Below are positions 1 to 6,890 of a stretch of DNA of 9,130 nucleotides, piece by piece. The notes beneath the pieces are model-generated. The model saw only the letters and a program-made list of their open reading frames with translations. It did not search any database and had not been told where the DNA came from. Source of the DNA: Frankiaceae bacterium (lineage in GTDB: Bacteria > Actinomycetota > Actinomycetes > Mycobacteriales > SCTD01); contig CANKBT010000109.1 in assembly GCA_947479995.1 (NCBI GenBank), positions 1-9,130 on the forward strand, read 5' to 3'. The stretch's first letter is position 1. Each line of letters begins with the position of its first letter. The position numbers were made by a program, and so were the translations under genes.

Positions 1-602
1 GTGAGCGTCAGCGGCCGGAGCAGGAACGTCGAGATGAACTCGATCGGCGTGATGAGCAGGTAGAGCGGCTTGGGCAGGCCCGGCGGCAGCAGGACGTGCT
101 TGAGGTAGCCGCCGAAGCCGTGGTGCTTGACGCCCTCGGCGTTGAACAGCAGCCAGGTGAGCAGCGCGAGCACGAGCGGCAGGGCGATGACGCCGGTCGT
201 CGGCAGGTTGATGCCCGGGATGATGCTGGTGAAGTTGGCCAGCAGCACGAAGAAGAACAGCGCCGTCAGGTACGGGACGAAGCGCTTGCCCTTCTCGCCG
301 AGCGTCTCGTGGACGATCTGCAGCCGCACGAAGTCGAGGCCGACCTCGACGACGTTGGACCAGCCGCGCGGGACGACCGACATCTTGCGGGCGCCGAGGC
401 CGAAGGCCAGGCAGAGCAGGCCGCTGACGAGCAGCATCATGAGCGCGAGGCGGTTGACCGCGAACGGCGTGCCGTCCCAGAACAGCGGCTCGTAGAAGAA
501 CTCCTCGAGCCCCGGCGCGGTGAAGCCGTCGGGCGGCGTCACGGTGACGGCCAGGGTCGTGACGTCAGGCGCCCCGTCGATGGGGGTGGCGTGCGGAGTC
601 AG
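1..602 (-). CDS. atpB: F0F1 ATP synthase subunit a, 3' end beyond window
   Basis: Membrane subunit a of the F0 sector, which forms the two proton half-channels against the c-ring. About 200 residues are visible. They include an N-terminal segment with FTAPGLEEFFYEPLF, a first membrane helix (LALMMLLVSGLLCLAFGL), the family stretch FVPYLTALFFFVLLANFTS followed by IIPG, then a third helix and PIEFISTFLLRPLTL. The window ends a few residues before the essential helix arginine (the LRLF-type motif) would appear, so that residue cannot be checked. No in-frame ATG exists nearby. The start given is a CTG at 602-600 with AGGAG exactly 7 nt upstream. The alternative GTG at 542 has no ribosome binding site and would drop 20 residues whose codons look coding. 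Family identity is secure and the start is uncertain. The gene follows an atpI-like gene, as is usual at the head of an atp operon. Confidence 0.95.
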   Translation of the reverse strand, partial: MTPHATPIDGAPDVTTLAVTVTPPDGFTAPGLEEFFYEPLFWDGTPFAVNRLALMMLLVSGLLCLAFGLGARKMSVVPRGWSNVVEVGLDFVRLQIVHETLGEKGKRFVPYLTALFFFVLLANFTSIIPGINLPTTGVIALPLVLALLTWLLFNAEGVKHHGFGGYLKHVLLPPGLPKPLYLLITPIEFISTFLLRPLTL

Positions 603-609
603 CGCGCGT

Positions 610-614
610 CTCCT
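610..614 (-). promoter_or_regulatory. Ribosome binding site AGGAG for atpB
   Basis: AGGAG on the minus strand lies 7 nt upstream of an in-frame CTG at 602-600. No ATG, GTG or TTG stands at that spacing in the atpB frame. This site is the main argument for a CTG start rather than the downstream GTG at 542. Confidence 0.6.
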
Positions 615-734
615 GTGTCGGGGCGGGTGGTTCCCGGCCGGGCATGGTGGTGCACGGGCATGTGGTGCGGGGGCAGGCAGGTCGTGCCGGTCGGTCGTCG
701 TCCGGCGGGCGCGAGGCGCGCCGCCGACAGCCGA

Positions 735-740
735 AACCTA
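735..740 (-). promoter_or_regulatory. Candidate -10 element (TAGGTT) for atpB
   Basis: TAGGTT on the minus strand fits the TAnnnT pattern of actinobacterial -10 boxes and lies in the 186-nt gap between the atpI-like gene and atpB. It is one of the few AT-containing spots in this gap. I see no convincing -35 box at 16-18 nt. If real, it would give atpB a leader of roughly 125 nt. This is a weak call from pattern only. Confidence 0.25.
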
Positions 741-764
741 CCAGTCGGGGCGTGTCGTGCAGCA

Positions 765-781
765 CGCGGGGACCCCCCGCG
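765..781 (-). terminator. Hairpin after the atpI-like gene, possible terminator or attenuator
   Basis: A perfect 7-bp GC stem (CGCGGGG / CCCCGCG) with a 3-nt loop begins 7 nt after the stop codon of the atpI-like gene. No U-tract follows, so a classical intrinsic terminator is not shown. It could attenuate read-through into atpB or act as an mRNA processing or stability element. Confidence 0.35.
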
Positions 782-788
782 GCCGCCC

Positions 789-1244
789 TCAGGTCTCGAC
801 GTACGGCGCCCGCGTGCGGGTGACGACGGCGGCCTCGACGACCACGCCGAGCAGCACGCCCAACCCGGTCGTCACGCCGAACGCGGTGCGCTCGTCCTCC
901 CCCACCAGCCCGCGCAGCAGCAGCACGGCGAGCACCACGACCGGCAGCTTGGCGCCGTAGCCCGCGACGAGGAGCAGGGCGAACTCGCGCGGACCGCTGC
1001 GCCGCCCGAGCCGCACCGTCACCCACGTGACGGCCAGGACGGCGAGGGCCAGGCCGGCGCCGACGAGCGCCCCGACGGCGGCGTCGCCTCCCCCGCCCAG
1101 GCTGAAGCCCGCGACGCAGACCGCGCCGAGCGCGGCGACCCAGGCCATGCCGACGAGGGCGGCGCGCTCGGGGCGGCCGGTCCACGCGCTGCGGCCCGGG
1201 GCGTACGCCGGCTCGGCGGCGCCCGCGGCCGGGCCCTCAGGCAC
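789..1244 (-). CDS. atpI: AtpI-like small membrane protein
   Basis: This 151-residue protein has a short polar N-terminus (about 1-28) and four predicted membrane helices at roughly 29-48, 55-78, 87-111 and 121-142. A lysine sits in the third helix region (GYGAKL). Size, topology and position directly before atpB match the poorly conserved AtpI/UncI proteins that accompany F-type ATP synthase operons, where AtpI is proposed to help c-ring assembly or ion supply. The similarity is mainly architectural, so the name rests largely on context. The GTG start lies inside the 3' end of the wecA-like gene (8-nt overlap) with no strong ribosome binding site, which suggests translational coupling to it. 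A 186-nt gap separates it from atpB. Confidence 0.75.
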   Translation of the reverse strand: MPEGPAAGAAEPAYAPGRSAWTGRPERAALVGMAWVAALGAVCVAGFSLGGGGDAAVGALVGAGLALAVLAVTWVTVRLGRRSGPREFALLLVAGYGAKLPVVVLAVLLLRGLVGEDERTAFGVTTGLGVLLGVVVEAAVVTRTRAPYVET

Positions 1245-2352
1245 GGCGCCGCGCGGCCCGCAGGCGGGGCAGCGTCGCGAGCACCAGCGCCACGAGCGCC
1301 AGCGCGATGACCACCGACAGCACGCGCAGCGGGCCGCCCGTGACGCTCGCGGCGACGCCGCCGAAGGCGAGCAGCGCCGTCCAGAAGTACATGATCAGCA
1401 CCGCGCGGGTCTGGCTGTGGCCGATCTCGAGCAGCCGGTGGTGCAGGTGCGCCTTGTCGGGCGCGAACGGCGAGCGCCCGGCGCGGGTGCGGCGCACGAC
1501 CGCCAGCAGCAGGTCGACGAACGGCACGGCGAGCACCGCGAGCGGCAGCAGCACGATGAACAGCGCCGGGAACGCGGTGCTCGGCGGCAGGTTGGAGAAG
1601 CTGAACTGCCCCGTCAGGCTGGTCACCGAGCCGGCGAGCATCAGCCCGATGAGCATCGAGCCGGTGTCGCCCATGAACACGCGGGCCGGGTTGAAGTTGT
1701 GCGGCAGGAAGCCCAGGCACGCGCCGGCGAGCACCACGGCGATGAGCGTCGGCGAGCTGATCCGCTCCTGCAGCACGCCGGAGGTGAGCTGGCCGCTGCT
1801 CAGCGAGTAGCTGAAGGTGAAGAAGGCGAGCGCCGCGATCGCGCCCACGCCGGCGGCCAGGCCGTCGAGCCCGTCGACGAAGTTGATGGCGTTCACGGTG
1901 AGCAGCGCGAGGGCGATGGTGAGCGGCACGCCCTCGGGCCCCAGGGCGACGGCGCCGACCCCGGGCAGCGTGAGGGTGACGATCTGCAGGCCGATGAGCA
2001 CCATGACGCCCGCGGCGACCACCTGCCCGGCGAGCTTGGTCAGCGCGTCGAGGCCGAAGGCGTCGTCGAAGAAGCCCAGCAGCACGACGAGGCCGCCGCC
2101 GACGACGACCGCCTCGACGTCGGAGTAGGCGAACACCGACTGCAGTGCCGGCAGCTCGCGGGCGGTGAGGAAGGCCGCGCAGACCCCGGCGTACATCGCC
2201 AGGCCGCCGAGCCGCGGCGTCGGGATGGAGTGGACGTCGCGGTCGCGCGGCTCGGCCATCGCGCCGACGCGCTGGGCGACCCGGCGCGCGACGGGGGTGA
2301 GCAGGTAGGTGACCGAGGCGGCGACGAGGAGGACGAGCAGGTACTCCCTCAT
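1237..2352 (-). CDS. wecA: Polyprenyl-phosphate GlcNAc-1-phosphate transferase (WecA/MraY family)
   Basis: This 371-residue multi-pass membrane enzyme transfers a sugar-1-phosphate from a UDP-sugar to undecaprenyl/decaprenyl phosphate, the first step of a lipid-linked cell-wall glycan. Family motifs appear in order: the Mg-binding Asp pair in FFDDAFGLD (D96, D97), NAINFVDGLDG at 154-164, NFNPARVFMGDTGS around 219-232, and the HLHHRL loop at 302-307. That last His-rich loop is typical of WecA-type GlcNAc-1-P transferases rather than MraY. About ten hydrophobic segments alternate with these loops. ATG start with purine-rich GGAGG repeats just upstream. It begins 27 nt after glyA and overlaps the atpI-like gene by 8 nt. 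A WecA homologue at this place, between glyA and the atp genes, is common in actinobacteria. The exact sugar substrate is inferred, not shown. Confidence 0.92.
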   Translation of the reverse strand: MREYLLVLLVAASVTYLLTPVARRVAQRVGAMAEPRDRDVHSIPTPRLGGLAMYAGVCAAFLTARELPALQSVFAYSDVEAVVVGGGLVVLLGFFDDAFGLDALTKLAGQVVAAGVMVLIGLQIVTLTLPGVGAVALGPEGVPLTIALALLTVNAINFVDGLDGLAAGVGAIAALAFFTFSYSLSSGQLTSGVLQERISSPTLIAVVLAGACLGFLPHNFNPARVFMGDTGSMLIGLMLAGSVTSLTGQFSFSNLPPSTAFPALFIVLLPLAVLAVPFVDLLLAVVRRTRAGRSPFAPDKAHLHHRLLEIGHSQTRAVLIMYFWTALLAFGGVAASVTGGPLRVLSVVIALALVALVLATLPRLRAARRRA

Positions 2353-2379
2353 CCGCCTCCGCCTCCCACGTCGCGCAGA

Positions 2380-3639
2380 CTAGGCCCGCGGGTAGGCGGG
2401 GTGGGCCTCCACGAGCGCGGCGACGCCGGCGCGGACCTCCTCGGCGGCGCTGCCGTCCTCGTCGCGCAGCGCGCGGCCGATGAGCGCCCCGATCTCCTTC
2501 ATCTGCGCCTCGCCCATGCCCTGCGTGGTGACGCACGGGGTGCCGACGCGGATGCCGCTGGCGACCGAGGCCGGCTGCGGGTCGTACGGGATGGCGTTCT
2601 TGTTGAGCACGATGCCGGCGCGGGCGCAGCGCGCCTCGGCCTCCGCGCCCGAGACGCCGGTGCCCTGCAGGTCGAGCAGCGCCAGGTGGGTGTCGGTGCC
2701 GCCGGTGACCGGGCGCAGCCCCTCGGCCGACAGCGCGTCGGTGAGCGCCTGGCTGTTGGCGATGACCTGACGGGCGTACGCCTGGTAGTCGGGCGTCGAC
2801 GCCTCCTTGAGGGCGACGGCCTTGCCGGCGACGGCCTGCATGAGCGGGCCGCCCTGCATCATCGGGAAGACGGCCTTGTCGAGCTTGGCCGCGTGCTCGG
2901 CCCGGCTCACGAGCATGCCGCCGCGCGGGCCGCGCAGGACCTTGTGCGTGGTGAAGGTGACGACGTCGGCGTACGGCACCGGGCTGGGGATGGCGCCGCC
3001 GGCCACGAGGCCGATGAAGTGCGCCGCGTCGACCATGAGCACCGCGCCGACCTCGTCGGCGATCTCGCGGAACGCGGCGAAGTCGATGAGGCGCGGGATG
3101 GCCGAGCCGCCGGCGATGATCATCTTGGGCCGGTGGGCGCGGGCGAGGTCGCGCACCTGGTCGTAGTCGATGTCCTCGGTGTCCTTGGCGACGCCGTAGT
3201 GCACCGCGTCGAACCACTTGCCCGAGAAGCTCACCTTGGCGCCGTGGGTGAGGTGGCCGCCGTGCGGCAGCGACATGGCGAGGACGGTGTCGCCGGGCTG
3301 CAGGAAGGCGCCGTAGACGGCGATGTTGGCGCTGGCGCCGGAGTGCGGCTGCAGGTTGGCGTGCTCGGCGCCGAACAGCTCCTTGGCGCGGGCGATGCCG
3401 ATCTCCTCGGCCACGTCGACGACCTCGCAGCCGCCGTAGTAGCGGCGGCCCGGGTAGCCCTCGGCGTACTTGTTCGACAGCGTCGAGCCGAGCGCTGCGA
3501 GCACCGCCGGGCTCGTGAGGTTCTCGCTGGCGATGAGCTGCAGCCCGCTGCGCAGCCGGTCGAGCTCGCCCGTGACGACGCCGGCGATCTCCGGGTCGAG
3601 GGCCTGCAGGGCGTCGAAGTCCGGTCCCCAGAAGGTCAT
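2380..3639 (-). CDS. glyA: Serine hydroxymethyltransferase
   Basis: PLP-dependent cytosolic enzyme that interconverts serine and glycine while charging tetrahydrofolate with a one-carbon unit. The protein is 419 residues, the usual bacterial length. Visible hallmarks are the N-terminal LIASENLTSPAVL (35-47), NKYAEGYPGRRYYGG (56-70), the HSGASAN segment near 99-105, VDAAHFIGLVAGG with Asp204 expected to bind the PLP ring nitrogen, and the PLP lysine K233 in TTHKVLRGPRGG. The 204-213 segment reads DAAHFIGLVA where many homologues have DMAHIAGLVA, a minor variation. The ATG start overlaps the phosphatase stop as ATGA and has a strong GGAGGAG 7 nt upstream. Its strong site inside the preceding gene suggests it is translated well despite its distal place in the operon. 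Confidence 0.97.
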   Translation of the reverse strand: MTFWGPDFDALQALDPEIAGVVTGELDRLRSGLQLIASENLTSPAVLAALGSTLSNKYAEGYPGRRYYGGCEVVDVAEEIGIARAKELFGAEHANLQPHSGASANIAVYGAFLQPGDTVLAMSLPHGGHLTHGAKVSFSGKWFDAVHYGVAKDTEDIDYDQVRDLARAHRPKMIIAGGSAIPRLIDFAAFREIADEVGAVLMVDAAHFIGLVAGGAIPSPVPYADVVTFTTHKVLRGPRGGMLVSRAEHAAKLDKAVFPMMQGGPLMQAVAGKAVALKEASTPDYQAYARQVIANSQALTDALSAEGLRPVTGGTDTHLALLDLQGTGVSGAEAEARCARAGIVLNKNAIPYDPQPASVASGIRVGTPCVTTQGMGEAQMKEIGALIGRALRDEDGSAAEEVRAGVAALVEAHPAYPRA

Positions 3640-4238
3640 GCGGTCGCTCCTCCGTCGAGAGCGCCCATCGTACGGGCGGCCAGCAGGTCGAGCGGGCCGC
3701 GCAGGGCCTGCTCGATGAGCGCCGCGCAGCGCACGAACTGCGACTGCGGGGCGTGGTACGGGTCGGACAGGTCGTCGTCGCGCGGCGAGTCCGGCGGCAC
3801 GAGGCCGCGCTGCGCCGCCGCCAGGCGCACGAGGGCGCGGGCGCGCTCCTCGGTGCTGCCGTCCGGCAGCGCGGCCGGGTCGACCGCGCCGGCCAGCCGC
3901 GCGAACTCGCGCAGCGTGAAGGTGCGGGCGGCCGCGCGCGGCTGCAGCACCACCGCGGCCGCGCGGTGCTCGCGGGTCGCGCCGAGCACCAGGTCGGCCG
4001 CGACGACGTGCTCGGCGACGAGCTCGCGGGCGCGGAAGCCGCTGCCGTCGACGCCGTACTCCTCCAGCGCGACGAGGGCCTCGGGCTCCATCGGGCTGCC
4101 GGTGTGGCCCCAGGTGCCGGCCGAGCCGACCTCGACGCCGTCCAGCCCGCGCTCCTGCAGGCCCAGCACGGTGAGGCGCTCGGCCATCGGCGACCGGCAG
4201 ATGTTGCCCGTGCAGACGTGCAGGACGGTGAAGGCCAC
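3636..4238 (-). CDS. Low-molecular-weight protein tyrosine phosphatase
   Basis: This 200-residue protein carries the LMW-PTP phosphate loop at the very N-terminus, C9-TGNIC-R15-S (C-x5-R-S). The general-acid Asp is expected in SDPYH (D159), after a region rich in Arg and Ala. It would hydrolyse phosphotyrosine or low-molecular phosphate esters; in other bacteria such enzymes counteract tyrosine kinases of exopolysaccharide export or act on arginine phosphate. Family members are often near 150-160 residues, so this one has extra sequence, mainly between about 100 and 150 and at the C-terminus. The GTG start shares one base with the tsaC stop (TAGTG), and its TGA overlaps the glyA ATG. The natural substrate cannot be inferred from the sequence; a role linked to the neighbouring wecA-like gene is only a guess. 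Confidence 0.93.
   Translation of the reverse strand: MAFTVLHVCTGNICRSPMAERLTVLGLQERGLDGVEVGSAGTWGHTGSPMEPEALVALEEYGVDGSGFRARELVAEHVVAADLVLGATREHRAAAVVLQPRAAARTFTLREFARLAGAVDPAALPDGSTEERARALVRLAAAQRGLVPPDSPRDDDLSDPYHAPQSQFVRCAALIEQALRGPLDLLAARTMGALDGGATA
3647..3653 (-). promoter_or_regulatory. Strong ribosome binding site for glyA
   Basis: GGAGGAG on the minus strand, 7 nt before the glyA ATG and inside the end of the phosphatase gene. It is the strongest ribosome binding site seen among the operon's internal genes and fixes the ATG at 3639 as the glyA start. Confidence 0.8.
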
Positions 4239-4885
4239 TAGGGCAGGCCCACGAGGTCGGGGACGACCTCGCGCAGGGCGTCCTCGCCGACGGCGCCGGC
4301 GCGCAGCAGGTGCGGCACCTCGCCGGTGAGGTCGACGATCGTGCTGGCGGTGCCGCCGGTGACGGTGCCGCCGTCGAGGTAGACGGGCACCGCCGTGCCG
4401 AGCTGGCGGGCGGCCTCGGCGCAGTCGAGCGCGGCGGGCAGGCCGCTGCGGTTGGCGCTGCTCACCGCGAGCGGGCCGGTCTGCTCCAGCACGGCGAGCG
4501 CCGCGGGCTCGAGCGGCATGCGGACGGCGACGGTGCCGCGGGTCTCGCCGAGGTCCCACACCAGGCTGGGCGCCTGCTTCACCACGAGCGTCAGCCCGCC
4601 CGGCCAGAAGGCCTCGACGAGGGCGCGCGCCGCCGGGCCGACCTCGTCGGCCAGGCCGTCGAGGGTGCGCCAGGAGCCGACGAGCACCGGCACCGGCATG
4701 TCCTTGCCCCGGCCCTTGGTCTCGAGCAGCAGCGCGACGGCGGCGGGCGAGAAGGCGTCGGCGGCCAGGCCGTAGACGGTGTCGGTCGGCAGCACGACGA
4801 GCTCGCCGCGGCGCACCGCCTCGACGGCCGCGGTCACGCCGGCGGTCGGGTCGGCGCCTTCGCGGACGTCGTAGGTGGTGCTCAC
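4238..4885 (-). CDS. tsaC: L-threonylcarbamoyladenylate synthase (YrdC/Sua5 family)
   Basis: This 215-residue protein makes threonylcarbamoyl-AMP from threonine, bicarbonate and ATP, the first step of the t6A37 modification of ANN-decoding tRNAs. It shows the YrdC fold signatures: PTDTVYGLAADAF (33-45), the K-x-R basic patch near ETKGRGKDMPVPVLV (55-69), FWPGGLTLVV (93-102), the SSANRSG motif (142-148) and STIVDLT (181-187). It has only the YrdC domain and lacks the extra C-terminal domain of longer Sua5 proteins, hence the TsaC-type call. The start chosen is the GTG at 4885, which overlaps the prmC stop as GTGA. A longer reading upstream is only a low-complexity shadow of prmC. The gene usually follows prmC in actinobacteria. 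Confidence 0.95.
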   Translation of the reverse strand: MSTTYDVREGADPTAGVTAAVEAVRRGELVVLPTDTVYGLAADAFSPAAVALLLETKGRGKDMPVPVLVGSWRTLDGLADEVGPAARALVEAFWPGGLTLVVKQAPSLVWDLGETRGTVAVRMPLEPAALAVLEQTGPLAVSSANRSGLPAALDCAEAARQLGTAVPVYLDGGTVTGGTASTIVDLTGEVPHLLRAGAVGEDALREVVPDLVGLP

Positions 4886-5754
4886 GCGCCCGCCCAGCGG
4901 GCGGTGACGAACCGGTCGCGGCCGGTGAGGTCCTGGTGGTCGGCGACCTCGGCCCAGCCGCCGCACGCCTCGAGCAGGGCGGGGGCGCTGCGGCCCTGGC
5001 GGTCGGAGTGCTCGACGACGAGCAGCCCGCCCGGCTTGAGCAGGCGGCGGGCCGCCCGCTCGACGAGCCGGATCACGTCGAGCCCGTCCTCGCCCGCCCA
5101 CAGCGCGACGCCCGGGTCGTGGTCGAGCACCTCGGGGTCGGGGATGTGCGTCTCGTGCGTCGCGACGTAGGGCGGGTTGCTGGCGACGAGGTCGAGCTGG
5201 CCGTCGAGCTCGGGCAGGGCGTCCTCGGCGCTGCCGAGGTGCAGGTGCACCTCGGGGTCGCCCGCGGCGACGCGGCGGGCGGCGTTGCGGCGCGTCCAGG
5301 CCAGCGAGTCGGGGTCGAGCTCGACGGCGTGCACGGTCGCGCCCGGCACCTCGTTGGCCAGCGCGAAGGCGATGGTCCCGCTGCCCGTGCACAGGTCGAC
5401 GCAGAGCGGGGCGGTCAGGCCCTCGGCGGCGAGCGCGTCGACGGCCCACTGCACGACCGACTCGGTCTCGGGCCGCGGCACGAAGACGCCCGGGCCGACC
5501 TCGAGCTCGATCCAGCGGAAGCCGACGGTGCCGACGAGGTGCTGCAGCGGCACCCGCTGCGCCCGCCGGGCCACCAGCTCGTCGAACGCGGTGACGGCGT
5601 CGGGGGTGAGGTCGTCGTGGCGCGCGAGGTCGCTCGGGCGCTCCAGGCCGAGCGCGTGCGCGGCGAGGGCGCGCGCGTCGTGCTCGGGCGACTCGACGCC
5701 GGCACCGGCCAGCACGTCGGTCGCCGCGCGCAGGCGCTGCTGCAGGGCGGTCAC
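4882..5754 (-). CDS. prmC: Peptide chain release factor N5-glutamine methyltransferase
   Basis: SAM-dependent methyltransferase that modifies the glutamine of the GGQ motif in RF1 and RF2, raising termination efficiency. The 290-residue protein has the N-terminal helical substrate-binding domain (about 1-75), PRPETE (93-98), the SAM-binding motif I VDLCTGSGTIAFALA (119-133), the acidic ribose-binding segment AVELDPDS (143-150) and the diagnostic NPPY catalytic motif (193-196). The GTG start lies 10 nt after the prfA stop, placing the enzyme directly behind its substrate gene, the standard arrangement. Its end overlaps tsaC by 4 nt. Confidence 0.97.
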   Translation of the reverse strand: MTALQQRLRAATDVLAGAGVESPEHDARALAAHALGLERPSDLARHDDLTPDAVTAFDELVARRAQRVPLQHLVGTVGFRWIELEVGPGVFVPRPETESVVQWAVDALAAEGLTAPLCVDLCTGSGTIAFALANEVPGATVHAVELDPDSLAWTRRNAARRVAAGDPEVHLHLGSAEDALPELDGQLDLVASNPPYVATHETHIPDPEVLDHDPGVALWAGEDGLDVIRLVERAARRLLKPGGLLVVEHSDRQGRSAPALLEACGGWAEVADHQDLTGRDRFVTARWAGA

Positions 5755-5764
5755 GGGGCGTCGC

Positions 5765-6817
5765 TCACGGGTGGGGGTCCCCCTTCAGGGCGGCCTCGGC
5801 GTCGGCGTCCACCAGGCTCTGGATGACGGGGTCCAGCTCGCCGTCGAGGACCTTGTCGAGGTTGTTGGCCTTGTAGCCGCTGCGGTGGTCGGCCACGCGG
5901 TTGTCCGGGAAGTTGTACGTGCGGATCTTCTCGCTGCGGTCCATGGTGCGGATCTGCGAGCCCCGGGTCGCGGCGTCGCGGGCCGCCTGCTCCTCGAGCG
6001 CCAGCGCCAGCAGGCGGGCGCGCAGCACGCGCATGCCCGCCTCCCGGTTCTGCAGCTGGCTCTTCTCGTTCTGCATCGAGACGGTGACGCCGGTGGGCAG
6101 GTGCGTGATGCGCACCGCCGAGTCGGTCGTGTTGACGCTCTGCCCGCCGGGCCCGGAGCTGCGGTAGACGTCGATCCGCAGGTCGTTCTGGTCGATCGTC
6201 ACGTCGACGTCCTCGGCCTCCGGCAGCACGAGCACGCCGGCGGCGCTGGTGTGGATGCGCCCCTGGCTCTCGGTGACCGGCACCCGCTGCACGCGGTGCA
6301 CGCCGCCCTCGTACTTCAGCCGGCCGTAGACGGGGTTGTCCGGGTCGCGGCTCTTCACGGCGAGGGAGACGTCCTTGTAGCCGCCGAGCTCGCCCTCGGT
6401 GGCCTCCAGCACCTCCAGGCGCCAGCCGCGCGCCTCGGCGTAGCGGGTGTACATGCGCACGAGGTCACCCGCGAACAGCGCCGACTCGTCGCCGCCCTCG
6501 CCCGCCTTGACCTCGAGGATCACGTCCTTGGCGTCGGTCGGGTCCTTGGGGATGAGCAGGTGCCGGATGCGCTCGTCGAGGGCGCGCACCTGCTGCTCGA
6601 GCTCGGCGGCCTCCTCGGCCATCTCCAGCTCGCGGGCGGCCTCGAGGTCGCCGCGCAGGGCGTCGCGCTCGTGGCTCGCGGCCACGACCGGGCCGATCTC
6701 GGCGTAGCGGCGGCCCAGCTCGCGGGCGACGGCCTGGTCGGCGTGGACCGCCGGGTCGGCCAGGCGTGCCTCGAGGTCGGCGTGCTCGGCCAGCAGGTCG
6801 TCGAGCGGGTCGGCCAC
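5765..6817 (-). CDS. prfA: Peptide chain release factor 1
   Basis: This 350-residue class I release factor recognises UAA and UAG in the ribosomal A site and triggers peptide release. The N-terminal domain is a Glu/Ala-rich coiled-coil-like helical region (about 1-90). Then comes KAGEGGDES (104-112), the stop-codon reading motif P-V-T at 180-182 inside HRVQRVPVTESQGR (RF1 type, not the SPF of RF2), and the catalytic GGQ at 224-226 within SSGPGGQSVN. The GTG start at 6817 has AGAGGA 5 nt upstream. A strong hairpin separates it from rpmE, so it may depend on read-through or on its own promoter, which I could not identify. The target Gln226 is the expected substrate of the adjacent prmC product. 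Confidence 0.98.
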   Translation of the reverse strand: MADPLDDLLAEHADLEARLADPAVHADQAVARELGRRYAEIGPVVAASHERDALRGDLEAARELEMAEEAAELEQQVRALDERIRHLLIPKDPTDAKDVILEVKAGEGGDESALFAGDLVRMYTRYAEARGWRLEVLEATEGELGGYKDVSLAVKSRDPDNPVYGRLKYEGGVHRVQRVPVTESQGRIHTSAAGVLVLPEAEDVDVTIDQNDLRIDVYRSSGPGGQSVNTTDSAVRITHLPTGVTVSMQNEKSQLQNREAGMRVLRARLLALALEEQAARDAATRGSQIRTMDRSEKIRTYNFPDNRVADHRSGYKANNLDKVLDGELDPVIQSLVDADAEAALKGDPHP

Positions 6818-6851
6818 CAGGGTCCTCTCGTACGGGGTCCGGACGTGCGAA

Positions 6852-6882
6852 CGGCGCCCGCCCCCACCGGGGACGGGCGCCG
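6852..6882 (-). terminator. Strong stem-loop between rpmE and prfA
   Basis: Two 14-nt arms (6852-6865 and 6869-6882) enclose a 3-nt loop, starting 8 nt after the rpmE stop. Transcribed from the minus strand every position pairs, including one G-U wobble; on the plus strand the same position would be a C-A mismatch. This strand bias supports a role in the minus-strand transcript. There is no clear U-tract (only UUCG follows), so it could be a U-poor terminator, a partial terminator that makes rpmE more abundant than prfA, or an mRNA 3' end stabiliser. Confidence 0.7.
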
Positions 6883-6890
6883 CTGCGGGG

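Noticed and set aside
756..766. Short palindrome CGTGCAGCACG near the atpB leader.
   Set aside because: It allows only a 4-bp stem and overlaps the stronger 765-781 hairpin. Such palindromes are expected by chance in DNA this GC-rich.
1019..3217. A 732-codon minus-strand open frame overlapping glyA and wecA-like in another frame.
   Set aside because: Arg-rich low-complexity product, out of frame with both genes, with no recognisable motif.
1027..4329. A very long plus-strand open frame opposite wecA-like, glyA and the phosphatase.
   Set aside because: The translation is Arg/Gly/His/Glu-rich low complexity with no motifs and lies antisense to three clearly identified genes. It is the usual stop-free shadow of GC-rich coding DNA.
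5765..6817. Possible programmed frameshift in the release factor gene.
   Set aside because: That regulation belongs to RF2 (prfB). This gene has the RF1-type P-V-T reading motif and an uninterrupted frame.
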